A DNA stretch of 64,000 bases from Chloroflexota bacterium (GTDB taxonomy: Bacteria; Chloroflexota; Anaerolineae; UBA1429), in contig JAAYAW010000066.1 in NCBI GenBank assembly GCA_012719135.1, positions 20,367 to 84,366 of the forward strand. Direction: 5' to 3'. Numbering within the stretch: the first letter of the stretch is position 1; each line of letters begins with the position of its first letter. The notes beneath the pieces were generated by a model. That model saw only the letters and a program-made list of their open reading frames with translations. It ran no database searches and was not told where the DNA came from. Positions 42,061-50,600 of the stretch are shown here, in pieces. The translations under genes were made by a program, and so were the position numbers.

Positions 42061-44556
42061 ATGACGATCAGCGAGGACCTGCGCATTGGCGTGTATGTCT
42101 GCAGTTGCGGCTCGAACATCGGCGGCGTAATCGATCCTGCAGAGGTCGCGGACTATGCCAGGACGTTACCTGGCGTCGTCTGGGCCCGCACGAATCTCTA
42201 TATGTGCGGTGATCCCGGCCAAAACGCCATCAGGCAGGATATCATCGAACATCGGCTTAACCGCGTTGTGGTGGCGGCGTGCAGCGTACGGATGCACGAG
42301 CCGACCTTCCGCGCCTGCGTCGCAGAGGCGGGCATGAATCCGTTTCTCATGGAGATGGTGAACATCCGCGAGCAGGATACCTGGGTGCACGGCCACGAGC
42401 CCGAGCGCGCTCTGATCAAGGCCAGGGAAATGATTGCGGCCGGGGTCGCCAAGGTCGCCTATTCCCAGCCCCTGACGCCCATCACCGTACCGGTCACCAA
42501 GACCGCCATGGTGATCGGCGGCGGCGTCGCCGGGATCAGTGCGGCGCTGGACCTGGGTGATATGGGAATCCACACCTATCTTGTGGAGAGGGAGCAGAGC
42601 ATCGGTGGAACGATGGCTCAGCTCAACAAGACCTTTCCCACAATGGACTGTAGTATTTGAATACTCGCACCCAAGATGGTTGACGCGGCGCGTCATCCCA
42701 AGGTCGAGATTCTCTCCTATTCTGAGGTCGAGCGAGTCGATGGCTACATCGGCAACTTTCTCGTCGGCGTAGCGCAAAAGCCGCGTTACGTCATCGCGGA
42801 CCAGTGTACGGGCTGCGGCGATTGCGCTCGCGTCTGCCCGATCGAGATCCCGAACGCCTTTGAGATGGGCCTGGCGCCCCGCAAGGCGATCGACGTCCCA
42901 CACGGGCAGGCGGTGCCCCTCGTCTATACCATCGACATGGATCACTGCATCCAGTGCTTCAAGTGCGTGACGGCCTGCGGCCACCGCGACGCAATCGATT
43001 TCTCGCAGGAGGCGCAGTACTCTGAGCTGGACGTGGGCGCGATCATCGTGGCCACTGGCTTTGAGAGCTTTGACCCGACGGTGATACCTGAATACGGCTA
43101 TGGCGTGTATCCCAATGTGATCACCGCCATGGAGCTCGAGCGGCTGGACAACTCTGCCGGGCCGACGGTTGGCCGACTGGTGCGCCCGTCGGATGGGCGC
43201 GAACCTGCGAGTATGGCGATCATCCAGTGTGTCGGCTCCCGGGACAAGCGATACAACGAGTACTGCTCCGGCTTCTGCTGCATGTACGCCATCAAGAACG
43301 CGATCCTGATGAAGCAGATGATCCCCTCCATGGAGATCAGCATCTTCTATATGGATATCCGCACGCCCTCCAAGGGCTACGAGGAGTTCTACAACCAGGC
43401 TCGGAAGATGGGCATCCGCTTTATCCACGGGCGACCGTCGCAGATCACCCAAGACCCGGTCACTCATAACCTCTTTGTGGAGGCCGAGGATCAGGAGCTG
43501 GGGCAGGTCCTCGAACTGGAGACAGATCTGGTGGTGCTGTCCGCCGCGGCCATTCCTCGGGCTGATGCCGCGGATGTTTCCACCAAGTTGACGCTCTCGC
43601 GCAGCCCCGGTGGCTTTTTCATGGAGTACCATCCCAAACTGCGCCCGGTGGATTCGCCCACCGATGGGATCTTCTTGGCGGGTGCGGCCCAGGGGCCCAA
43701 GGATATCCCCGCCAGCGTGTCGCAGGGTAGCGCGGCGGCGGCGCGCGCCGCCAGGGTGCTCTCCTCGGATACGTGGGAAATCGAGCCCATCATCGCCAGC
43801 GTGGATCCTGACGTCTGCGTGAGTGCCAAGGGCATCAAGTGCGGGCTGTGCGTGCCTGCGTGCCCGTACGGTGCGATCTCCTGCGTCACCGGTGAGGCGG
43901 CGCATGTCACTTCTGCCAAGTGCCACGGTTGCGGCGGCTGTGTGGCCGAGTGCCCACACAGCGCCATCTCTCAGCACCACTTTACCGATGTGCAGATTGT
44001 GGCCCAACTGCGTGAGTTGTTGCGAGATAACCCTGAGGAAAAGATACTTGCCTTTATGTGTCACTGGTGCAGCTCGGCCGGCGCCGACATGGCTGGCACC
44101 AGCCACTTTGAGTACCCGGCGGATTCTCGTGGCATCCGCGTGATGTGTTCGGCGCGCATGGATCAGGATTTCGTGCTGGAAGCCTTCCGGCGTGGTGCCG
44201 GCATGGTGCTGCTCTCCGGCTGCCATCCGCAGGATTGCCACTATATCACCGGGCAACAGGTTGCCGCCAAGAGATTCGATCGGTTGCAGGACCAGATCCA
44301 GCGCTTGGGCATCAGTCCCGAGCGTTTCCGGATCGAGTGGATCTCTGCGGCCGAGGGCGAAAAGTACGCCCGCGTCATCACCGAGATGAGTGAGACGCTC
44401 AAGGGCCTGGATCGTGAACAGATCCTGTCCGAGAACCGGGGCGCGCGGGATGCCATCGAGCGCCGCCTGCGCCGATGGAAAGCGTCGCCTCAGATGGCAG
44501 AACTGATGGCCGTGGGTGCCGACGAATTGCCGGGAGGGGAGGAACTGGACCGATGA
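42061..44556 (+). CDS. hdrA: Selenocysteine-containing HdrA fused to MvhD
   Basis: An 831-residue heterodisulfide reductase A-type flavoprotein read through an in-frame TGA (42658-42660) as selenocysteine 200. Upstream, residues 1-199 contain CSCGSNIGG and the FAD loop VIGGGVAGISAALDLG (about 150). Sequence around the TGA is TMDCSI-U-ILAPKMVD, where other HdrA proteins have Cys. Downstream: CTGCGDCARVCP (about 249), CIQCFKCVTACG (about 296), CGLCVPACPYG (about 594), CHGCGGCVAECP (about 621), then an MvhD domain with CHWC (about 667), CSARMD and GCHPQDCHY. HdrA bifurcates electrons at FAD; MvhD links it to hydrogenase. SD AGGAGTGGGGGG precedes the ATG. Without readthrough the gene would look like two ORFs. 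Confidence 0.88.
42678..42698 (+). promoter_or_regulatory. Bacterial SECIS-like hairpin after the hdrA TGA
   Basis: GG-T-TGACGC (42678-42686), loop GGC (42687-42689), GCGTCA-T-CC (42690-42698): six perfect pairs capped by a three-base loop that begins with G, plus two more G-C pairs below a T-T mismatch. The loop is 26-28 bases past the TGA, inside the 16-37 base window of bacterial SECIS elements. It is part of the coding sequence. Confidence 0.7.
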
Positions 44557-45539
44557 TCCGCTCCAGCGAGTTGGACCCTGGCTTTTTGCAGGAGGTCATG
44601 GCTATCCCTGGCGGGGAGAACCTGTTGCACTGCTGGTCTTGCGGCACCTGTGCCGCGACCTGCCTGGTGCGGCGCTACGATCCGTCTTTCAACCCACGGT
44701 TGATCCTGCGCAAGGCGGGCATCGGCATGAGGCAGGAGGTGCTCTCCAGCCGGGAGATCTGGCTGTGCTCCGCCTGTGATGCCTGCTATCCCCGCTGCCC
44801 GCAAGAGATCCACATATCCGAGGTGATGCGAGCCATACGCACCATCGCCATCCGCGACGGCTACGCGCCTCCTGGGCCGTCAGCCGAGGTGGACTCGGCT
44901 CTGTGCTCCGGATGCGCCGTGTGTACGCGAGCCTGCCCCTACGGTGCCATCGATCGCGTTCCCGTCATCGTCGACGGCCTGGAACGTATGATTGCCCAGG
45001 TCGACCCCAACACCTGTATGGCATGCGGCATCTGTGTTGCGGCCTGCCCCTCCGGTTCGATCTCGCTGGAAGCTGTTCGTAACGAGGAGCTTCTCACGCG
45101 CATGTCAGCAGGGGGATGGTTGGCTGGGCAATCTCAACCAGAAGGCGGCAAGCCGCGGATTCTCGCCTTTGTCTGCCAGTGGAGCATGCGCTCCGACGCA
45201 GAGTGGGCCGAAGTGGAGGCCATGCAGGATGACAGCCTGCGGGTCGTCAACCTGCCCTGCTCTGGACGTGTGGATCCCGCGTTGGTCCTCCTGGCCCTCG
45301 CTGAGGGCGCCGATGGCGTACTGGTCGTTGGCTGCGGCGAGGGAGAGTGCCACTACAAGCGAGGCACCTATCTGGGCCGGGGCAAGGTGGCCCTGTTGCG
45401 CTCTGTGCTGGAGCAGACGGGCATCGGCATGGAGCGCGTGCGTTTTGTCGAACTCGAGGCTCTTCAGCGCGGCGCGCTACCGGCACTCATCGCGGACATG
45501 GCGGCTGCCCTTGGCCAGCCCGCTCGCGTGTCCGGCTGA
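44553..45539 (+). CDS. HdrC - ferredoxin - MvhD-like fusion protein
   Basis: A 328-residue iron-sulfur protein. HdrC-like N-terminus with CWSCGTCAATC (27-37) and CSACDACYPRCP (about 73-84); central ferredoxin pair CSGCAVCTRACP (about 118) and CMACGICVAACP (about 155); C-terminal MvhD-like domain (about 205-328) with LPCSGRVDP and GCGEGECHYKRG. In that last domain the usual CxWC motif reads CQWSM, so one 2Fe-2S ligand is missing. ATG overlaps the hdrA stop (ATGA). It probably passes electrons between HdrA and hydrogenase or the AOR module. No HdrB is encoded in the locus. Confidence 0.85.
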   Translation: MIRSSELDPGFLQEVMAIPGGENLLHCWSCGTCAATCLVRRYDPSFNPRLILRKAGIGMRQEVLSSREIWLCSACDACYPRCPQEIHISEVMRAIRTIAIRDGYAPPGPSAEVDSALCSGCAVCTRACPYGAIDRVPVIVDGLERMIAQVDPNTCMACGICVAACPSGSISLEAVRNEELLTRMSAGGWLAGQSQPEGGKPRILAFVCQWSMRSDAEWAEVEAMQDDSLRVVNLPCSGRVDPALVLLALAEGADGVLVVGCGEGECHYKRGTYLGRGKVALLRSVLEQTGIGMERVRFVELEALQRGALPALIADMAAALGQPARVSG

Positions 45540-45555
45540 GCGCCAGAGGGGGACC

Positions 45556-46584
45556 ATGGAAAAGCTCAAGCTGGCCGTGTACTGGGCTTCCAGCTGCGGT
45601 GGCTGCGATATCTCGCTGGTGGAACTGGGCGAGCACCTGCTGGAGCTCGCTCGCGTGGCGGACATCGTCTTCTGGCCCTGTGCCATGGATTTCAAGTACG
45701 CCGATGTGGAAGCCATGCCCGATGGACACATCGATGTAACGCTCTTTAACGGTGCGATTCGCACCGATGAGGATGCTCATATCGCGCACCTGCTCCGAGC
45801 CAAATCCCGTGTGCTGATCGCGTACGGATCGTGTGCCACGGAAGGGTGCATCCCGGCCCTGGCGAACATCAAAGGGGCCGATCACGCCCTGGCGCGTGCC
45901 GCCTTTGGAGAGCCAACGACCGATAATCCCGGCGGCACCATGTTCCAGGGGCGCTACGCCATGCCGGAGGGCGTGCTCACACTCCCGGTGCTTGGCACGC
46001 AGGTCCGGACTCTGTCGCAGGTGGTGCCAGTTCAGTACTCGATCCCGGGGTGCCCGCCCAGTCATGAGCAGGTGTGGCAGGCGCTCAACGCCGTGATCGA
46101 GGGACGTCTGCCCGAGCCGGGTGGCCTGCTGGGCGTGGACGCCCGTACCGTCTGTGACCAGTGCCCTCGCGTGCGCGAAGGCAAGATACGCGTGGAGCGC
46201 TTTCTGCGCCCGCATGAGGTGATCCCGGATCCCGAGCGCTGTCTGCTGGAGCAGGGTTTGGTCTGCGCGGGCCCGGCGACGCACGCGGGTTGCGGTGCGC
46301 TCTGCGTCAAGGCGGGGATGCCCTGCCGAGGGTGCTACGGCGCACCGGATGGGATCCTTGATCAGGGGGCCGAGTTGTTGGATGCTATCGTGGCCGGCAT
46401 GGCCGGCGAGAGCGATGAGGAAATACGCCGAGTGGTCTCCACGATTGTGGATCCTGTCGGCACGTTCTACCGTTTCAGTCTGGCCGCATCGCTCCTTCAT
46501 GGCCTAAAGACGAGCCCGCTCGAATCCGGCGCGACCTGCGAGACGCAGCGGATACCCGGCGGCCGGGAAGGAGATGTGGCGTGA
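45556..46584 (+). CDS. mvhG: [NiFe] hydrogenase small subunit, MvhG-like
   Basis: A 342-residue F420-non-reducing-type hydrogenase small subunit. Proximal cluster ligands: SSCGGCDIS (Cys14, Cys17), GSCATEGC (about 94) and PGCPPS (about 163); additional clusters in the C-terminal half, for example CDQCPR, CLLEQGLVCAGP, CGALC and CRGCYG. The long C-terminus with two extra 4Fe-4S motifs is the MvhG (group 3c) pattern. GGGGGA precedes ATG 45556; the stop overlaps the large-subunit start. Confidence 0.9.
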   Translation: MEKLKLAVYWASSCGGCDISLVELGEHLLELARVADIVFWPCAMDFKYADVEAMPDGHIDVTLFNGAIRTDEDAHIAHLLRAKSRVLIAYGSCATEGCIPALANIKGADHALARAAFGEPTTDNPGGTMFQGRYAMPEGVLTLPVLGTQVRTLSQVVPVQYSIPGCPPSHEQVWQALNAVIEGRLPEPGGLLGVDARTVCDQCPRVREGKIRVERFLRPHEVIPDPERCLLEQGLVCAGPATHAGCGALCVKAGMPCRGCYGAPDGILDQGAELLDAIVAGMAGESDEEIRRVVSTIVDPVGTFYRFSLAASLLHGLKTSPLESGATCETQRIPGGREGDVA

Positions 46585-48068
46585 AGCGGATCACTATTGA
46601 CCCGATCACCCGTCTGGAAGGCCACGGCAAGATCACGATCTTTCTGGATGATCAGGGAGATGTGGCCAATGCCTACTTCCAGGTTCCCGAATTCCGGGGT
46701 TTCGAGAGCTTTTGCGAGGGCCGCCCGGTTGAGGAGATGCCGCGGATCACTCAGCGGATCTGCGGCGTGTGCCCGATGGCTCACCACATCGCTTCTGCCA
46801 AGGCAGCCGATGCGGTGTATGGCGTGACCCCGCCTCCGGCCGGCCTCCGGATCCGTGAACTGGCCTACAATGCCTTTGTGTCCGGAGACCATGCCACGCA
46901 CTTTTTCGTGCTCTCCGGTCCTGACTTTTTCGTAGGTCCGGATGCCGATCCGGCACAACGAAACATCCTCGGCATGATCAGCAAGTTGGGCGTCCGGCTG
47001 GGTCAGCGCGTGCTGCGCCATCTGAGCGAAGCGCACGAAGTGATCGCCATGCTCGGCGGGCGCTTTGTGCACCCTGTGATGGGCCTCCCGGGCGGGGTGG
47101 CCAAAGCGGTTACACCGGAGATGCAACAGCGCCTGATAGAGATCGGCGAGAGCATGGTCGAGTTCGGTCAGTTCAGCCTCGGTCTCTGGCGCGACTATGT
47201 CATCGGCAGCCAGGAATACCGGGACATGATCATGGGCGAGGCCTACCTCCACCGGACACACAGCATCGGCCTGGTGGATGAGAACAGGCAACTGAACTTT
47301 TACCATGGCAACGTACGGATAGTGGATGTGGAGGGGCGCCAGGTCGCCTGCTACGCGCCGGCCGAATACGCCGCACACATCGCTGAACGGGTCGAGCCCT
47401 GGAGTTATGTGAAGTTTCCTTACCTCAAGCACTTTGGCTGGCATGGCTTTGTGGACGGGATGGATAGCGGCGTCTACCGCTCAACCCCTCTCTCCCGGCT
47501 GAACGTCACTGATGGACTCTCGACGCCCCTGGCGCAGCAGGCCTACGAGGAGTTCTTTGAGTACATGGGTGGCAAGCCCGTTCACGCCACCCTGGCCACG
47601 CATTGGGCCCGCCTCGTCGAAATGCTTCATTGCGGCGAAAAGGTGCTGGCCTTTGCCCGCCACGAGGACCTCACCGATCCCCACGTGCGGGTGATTCCTG
47701 AGGGCGTCCCGCATGAGGGGGTGGGCATCGTCGAGGCACCCCGAGGCCTGCTGACGCACCACTATGTCACGGACGAGCAGGGGATTCTCAGGCACGTCAA
47801 CCTGATCGTGGGGACCACGAACAACAACGCGGCCATCTGTATGTCGATCAAACAGGCCGCGCAGTCGCTCATCGGCGGAGGCCGTGAGATCACGCAAGGG
47901 CTGCTCGATCGCGTCGAGATGGCCTTTCGCGCGTACGATCCCTGCTTTGCTTGTGCTACTCACGCTGCCCCCGGGGAGATGCCTCTGCAGGTGACGGTGT
48001 ACGATCACCGGGGCGATCTGGTGGCCGATCTGAGCCGCATGGCACCGCGAGGGAGGTGCGACCTGTGA
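46581..48068 (+). CDS. mvhA: [NiFe] hydrogenase large subunit, MvhA-like
   Basis: A 495-residue catalytic subunit that cleaves or makes H2 at a NiFe site. N-terminal ITIDPITRLEGHGKI, L1 motif RICGVCPMAHH (Cys61, Cys64), L2 motif DPCFACATH (Cys455, Cys458). Features agree with group 3c Mvh-type hydrogenases. About 34 residues follow the L2 His; whether a maturation protease trims them is not evident. GTG start at 46581 overlaps mvhG by 4 bases. No hydrogenase maturation (hyp) genes are in the window. Confidence 0.92.
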   Translation: MKRITIDPITRLEGHGKITIFLDDQGDVANAYFQVPEFRGFESFCEGRPVEEMPRITQRICGVCPMAHHIASAKAADAVYGVTPPPAGLRIRELAYNAFVSGDHATHFFVLSGPDFFVGPDADPAQRNILGMISKLGVRLGQRVLRHLSEAHEVIAMLGGRFVHPVMGLPGGVAKAVTPEMQQRLIEIGESMVEFGQFSLGLWRDYVIGSQEYRDMIMGEAYLHRTHSIGLVDENRQLNFYHGNVRIVDVEGRQVACYAPAEYAAHIAERVEPWSYVKFPYLKHFGWHGFVDGMDSGVYRSTPLSRLNVTDGLSTPLAQQAYEEFFEYMGGKPVHATLATHWARLVEMLHCGEKVLAFARHEDLTDPHVRVIPEGVPHEGVGIVEAPRGLLTHHYVTDEQGILRHVNLIVGTTNNNAAICMSIKQAAQSLIGGGREITQGLLDRVEMAFRAYDPCFACATHAAPGEMPLQVTVYDHRGDLVADLSRMAPRGRCDL

Positions 48069-48967
48069 GCACACGAGGCCGAATCATAAAGACGGACACG
48101 CCCGAACGGCTCACCCTTCTCCGCCCAATGGTTGTGCGACGTACCGAGTTGAGCCTGGATCGCGATCGCTGTTGTAGCTGCGTGATCTGCAGCCTTGTGT
48201 GTCCGAGGGAGGCCATCACCCTGAGCGACGGCGTGCTCGTCGATGGCCGTGTTACCGTTGAGCCCATCGTCGATATCGATGAGACCAAGTGCAGCCTCTG
48301 CGGCGAATGTGCTGCGGTCTGCCCGACCCGCGCTTTCCACATGACGGTAGATGGCAAGCCCGAGATCCCTGTGATCGTCGGCGAGGCGTTTCCCTATCTC
48401 GTCCACAGAGTGCAGGTCAAGCAGGAGGCTGCGGCCGCCTCGATGGACACGAGTTACATCGAGCGCTGCCCCCTCGGGGCCATCAGCGCAACGGTGGAGA
48501 GAGACGCCGAGAACCGCGCCACGTCGGTGCGTAACGTTCAGGTGGATCGGAAAAAGTGTATTGCCTGCACCCGCTGCATGGAGTTGGGCCCTCGGGGCGC
48601 CTTCACCATCACCAAACCCTATGCGGGGCGCATCCATCTCAATGTCTCTCTATGTCCTGAGGGATGTCAGGCCTGTGTGGATATCTGCCCATCCAAGACG
48701 ATCACCTATGATGGGCACCGGGTCAGCGTGGATGAGCGTTTCTGCATCCACTGCGGCGCCTGTGAGCACATCTGCCCCGTCGAAGGCGCCATCCAGTGCG
48801 TCCGAACCGCCATCCAGCACACACCGGTGGAATCCGGCGCCTGGGCCAAGGCGCTGGATAAGCTCGTGTCCTACGCTGAAGTCTCCCGCGAGTATGACCG
48901 CAAGGGTCAGGCGCGCCGTCGCAAGGCGGTCCTCTCCGGGCTCTTGCGCGAGATCACCGGAGACTAG
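48065..48967 (+). CDS. Polyferredoxin of the Hdr-hydrogenase locus
   Basis: A 300-residue iron-sulfur protein. Cys motifs: CCSCVICSLVCP (about 36-47), CSLCGECAAVCP (about 78-89), CIACTRCMELG (about 168; the fourth Cys is replaced by a Gly), CPEGCQACVDICP (about 198) and CIHCGACEHICP (about 228). It can hold four or more 4Fe-4S clusters, like MvhB/polyferredoxins, and is a likely electron wire or ferredoxin docking subunit. GTG at 48065 overlaps the mvhA stop (GTGA). Last gene of the locus. Confidence 0.85.
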   Translation: MSTRGRIIKTDTPERLTLLRPMVVRRTELSLDRDRCCSCVICSLVCPREAITLSDGVLVDGRVTVEPIVDIDETKCSLCGECAAVCPTRAFHMTVDGKPEIPVIVGEAFPYLVHRVQVKQEAAAASMDTSYIERCPLGAISATVERDAENRATSVRNVQVDRKKCIACTRCMELGPRGAFTITKPYAGRIHLNVSLCPEGCQACVDICPSKTITYDGHRVSVDERFCIHCGACEHICPVEGAIQCVRTAIQHTPVESGAWAKALDKLVSYAEVSREYDRKGQARRRKAVLSGLLREITGD

Positions 48968-48990
48968 GCCGCCGGTTGCGAACGCGCTAT

Positions 48991-49019
48991 CGGGCTCGGG
49001 TGTCTCTCGCCGGAGCCCG
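48991..49019 (+). terminator. Possible terminator after the hydrogenase locus
   Basis: CGGGCTC (48991-48997) / GAGCCCG (49013-49019), 7-bp stem with a 15-base loop and no T-tract. May be a weak terminator or processing hairpin between the polyferredoxin gene and murE. Confidence 0.4.
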
Positions 49020-49082
49020 TATCGTATGCGCCGGCTGCGCAGCGTACGACCAGTGAAGAATTCACAGCACGAACGGGGAAAG

Positions 49083-50600
49083 ATGATAGCTCTAGAGTCG
49101 TTGCTTGGCGCGCTGCCTGCAGCCACCCGCCTGGATTGCCATCCGCTCGACGTCCGGAGCATACAGAGTGACTCGCGCCAGGTGGGGCCTGGTGACCTTT
49201 TTGTGGCTATCCCCGGCGTGAGCGTCGACGGCCACCGGTTTGTGCCCGAGGCATTGCGAGCCGGCGCGCGCGCCCTGGTGCTTGAGCGCGATCTTCCCGG
49301 CCTGGAGGGAACGCCGCGTGCCATCGTCCCCGATGCCCGCGAGGCGTTCGCCTATATGCATGCCGCTCTCCGAGGTTTCCCGGGACGCCATCTTCGCGTG
49401 GTAGGCATCACGGGCACCGATGGTAAAACGAGCACCACACGACTGGTTGCGGGGATCCTCTCGGAGGCGGGCTTTGCCGTGGGCACCATCGATTCAGTCT
49501 CGGCGACCATCGCCGGGATGGAGTCGCCGACGGGGTTCCATACCACCACCCCCGATGCGCCCGAGGTGCAGGCCTATCTGGCCGACATGGTTTCGGCTGG
49601 CGTCCAGTATGCCGTCGTAGAGACGACCTCTCACGGGCTCGCGCAGCATCGGGTGGCGGCTGTCGAGTATGACGTCGCCGCCGTCACAAACATCACCCAC
49701 GAGCATCTGGATTTTCACGGCAGTCTGGACGGGTATCGCCAGGCCAAGGCAAGACTGTTTCGATCTCTTGCGACGTCCTATCGCAAGCCGGGCGTGGACA
49801 AGGTCAGCGTAATCAACCGCGATGACTCGTCCTACGAACTGCTCAAGGATATTCCCACGGATCGGCGCTACACTTACGGGCTTGGTCCGGATGCGGATTT
49901 CCGTGCGACGCGGGTCGACGTATCGCCCAGAGGCCTGCACTTGGAGATCAGTACGCCGTCAGGGAGCTTTTCGGCGACCTCGCCGCTGGTGGGGCGCTAC
50001 AACGCGTACAACATCCTGGCCGCAGTGGCAGTAGCCTGGTCACAGGAGGTTCCGGTAGAGGCTCTGGCAGCCGGCATCGCTCGTGTGCACGGCGTGGTGG
50101 GACGCATGGAACGGATCGATGCCGGCCAGCCTTTCACCGCGATCGTCGATTTTGCACACACGCCCAATGCCATGGATCAGGCCCTCCAGACGGCCCGAGA
50201 ACTGACCGAAGGACAGGTCATCGTGGTCTTTGGCTCCGCAGGCCTGCGAGATGTGGCCAAGCGTGCGTGGATGGGCGAGATCGCGGGCCGTCTGGCCGAT
50301 CGGGTCATCATCACGGCAGAGGATCCGCGCACCGAATCCCTGGAGCAGATCATGGCGCAGGTGGCCGAGGGCTGCGAGCGCGCTGGCAAGCGTGAAGGCC
50401 AGGGATACTGGCGGATCGGTGATCGAGCCGAGGCGATCAGCGCGGCCGTGGAGATGGCCCGCCCCGGCGATCTGGTCATCGCCTGCGGGAAGGGCCACGA
50501 ACGATCCATGTGTTTCGGAACGATCGAGTACCCATGGAGCGATCAGGACGCCATGCGCCAGTCTCTGGCCCGGCTTGGGTACGAGCCCTCAAGCGCCTAG
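49083..50600 (+). CDS. murE: UDP-N-acetylmuramoyl-tripeptide synthase, MurE-type ligase
   Basis: A 505-residue Mur ligase adding the third amino acid of the peptidoglycan stem. Motifs: SIQSDSRQVGPGDLFVAI (about 25-42), ATP loop GITGTDGKTSTT (about 111-122), TTPDAPE, ETTSHGL (about 184), THEHLDFHG (about 210), VVDFAHTPNAM-type (IVDFAHTPNAMD, about 353) and GKGHE (about 471). The residue-3 specificity motif, DNPR in mDAP enzymes, reads EDPR (about 413). ATG at 49083 has GGGGAAAG upstream. It stands apart from any dcw cluster. Confidence 0.88.
   Translation: MIALESLLGALPAATRLDCHPLDVRSIQSDSRQVGPGDLFVAIPGVSVDGHRFVPEALRAGARALVLERDLPGLEGTPRAIVPDAREAFAYMHAALRGFPGRHLRVVGITGTDGKTSTTRLVAGILSEAGFAVGTIDSVSATIAGMESPTGFHTTTPDAPEVQAYLADMVSAGVQYAVVETTSHGLAQHRVAAVEYDVAAVTNITHEHLDFHGSLDGYRQAKARLFRSLATSYRKPGVDKVSVINRDDSSYELLKDIPTDRRYTYGLGPDADFRATRVDVSPRGLHLEISTPSGSFSATSPLVGRYNAYNILAAVAVAWSQEVPVEALAAGIARVHGVVGRMERIDAGQPFTAIVDFAHTPNAMDQALQTARELTEGQVIVVFGSAGLRDVAKRAWMGEIAGRLADRVIITAEDPRTESLEQIMAQVAEGCERAGKREGQGYWRIGDRAEAISAAVEMARPGDLVIACGKGHERSMCFGTIEYPWSDQDAMRQSLARLGYEPSSA

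Noticed and set aside
42658..42660. TGA in hdrA as a nonsense mutation or sequencing error making a pseudogene
   Set aside because: It falls exactly on the conserved Cys position, the frame stays open on both sides, all downstream cluster motifs are intact and a SECIS-like hairpin follows. Not fully excluded without the Sec machinery.
42166..44256. Long minus-strand open frame of about 696 codons antisense to hdrA
   Set aside because: It lies wholly opposite hdrA and has His/Arg/Gly-rich composition with no recognisable domain. Long antisense frames are common in GC-rich coding DNA.
48561..49082. Extended murE start at 48561
   Set aside because: It would overlap the polyferredoxin gene by 400 bases; the MurE homology begins after ATG 49083.
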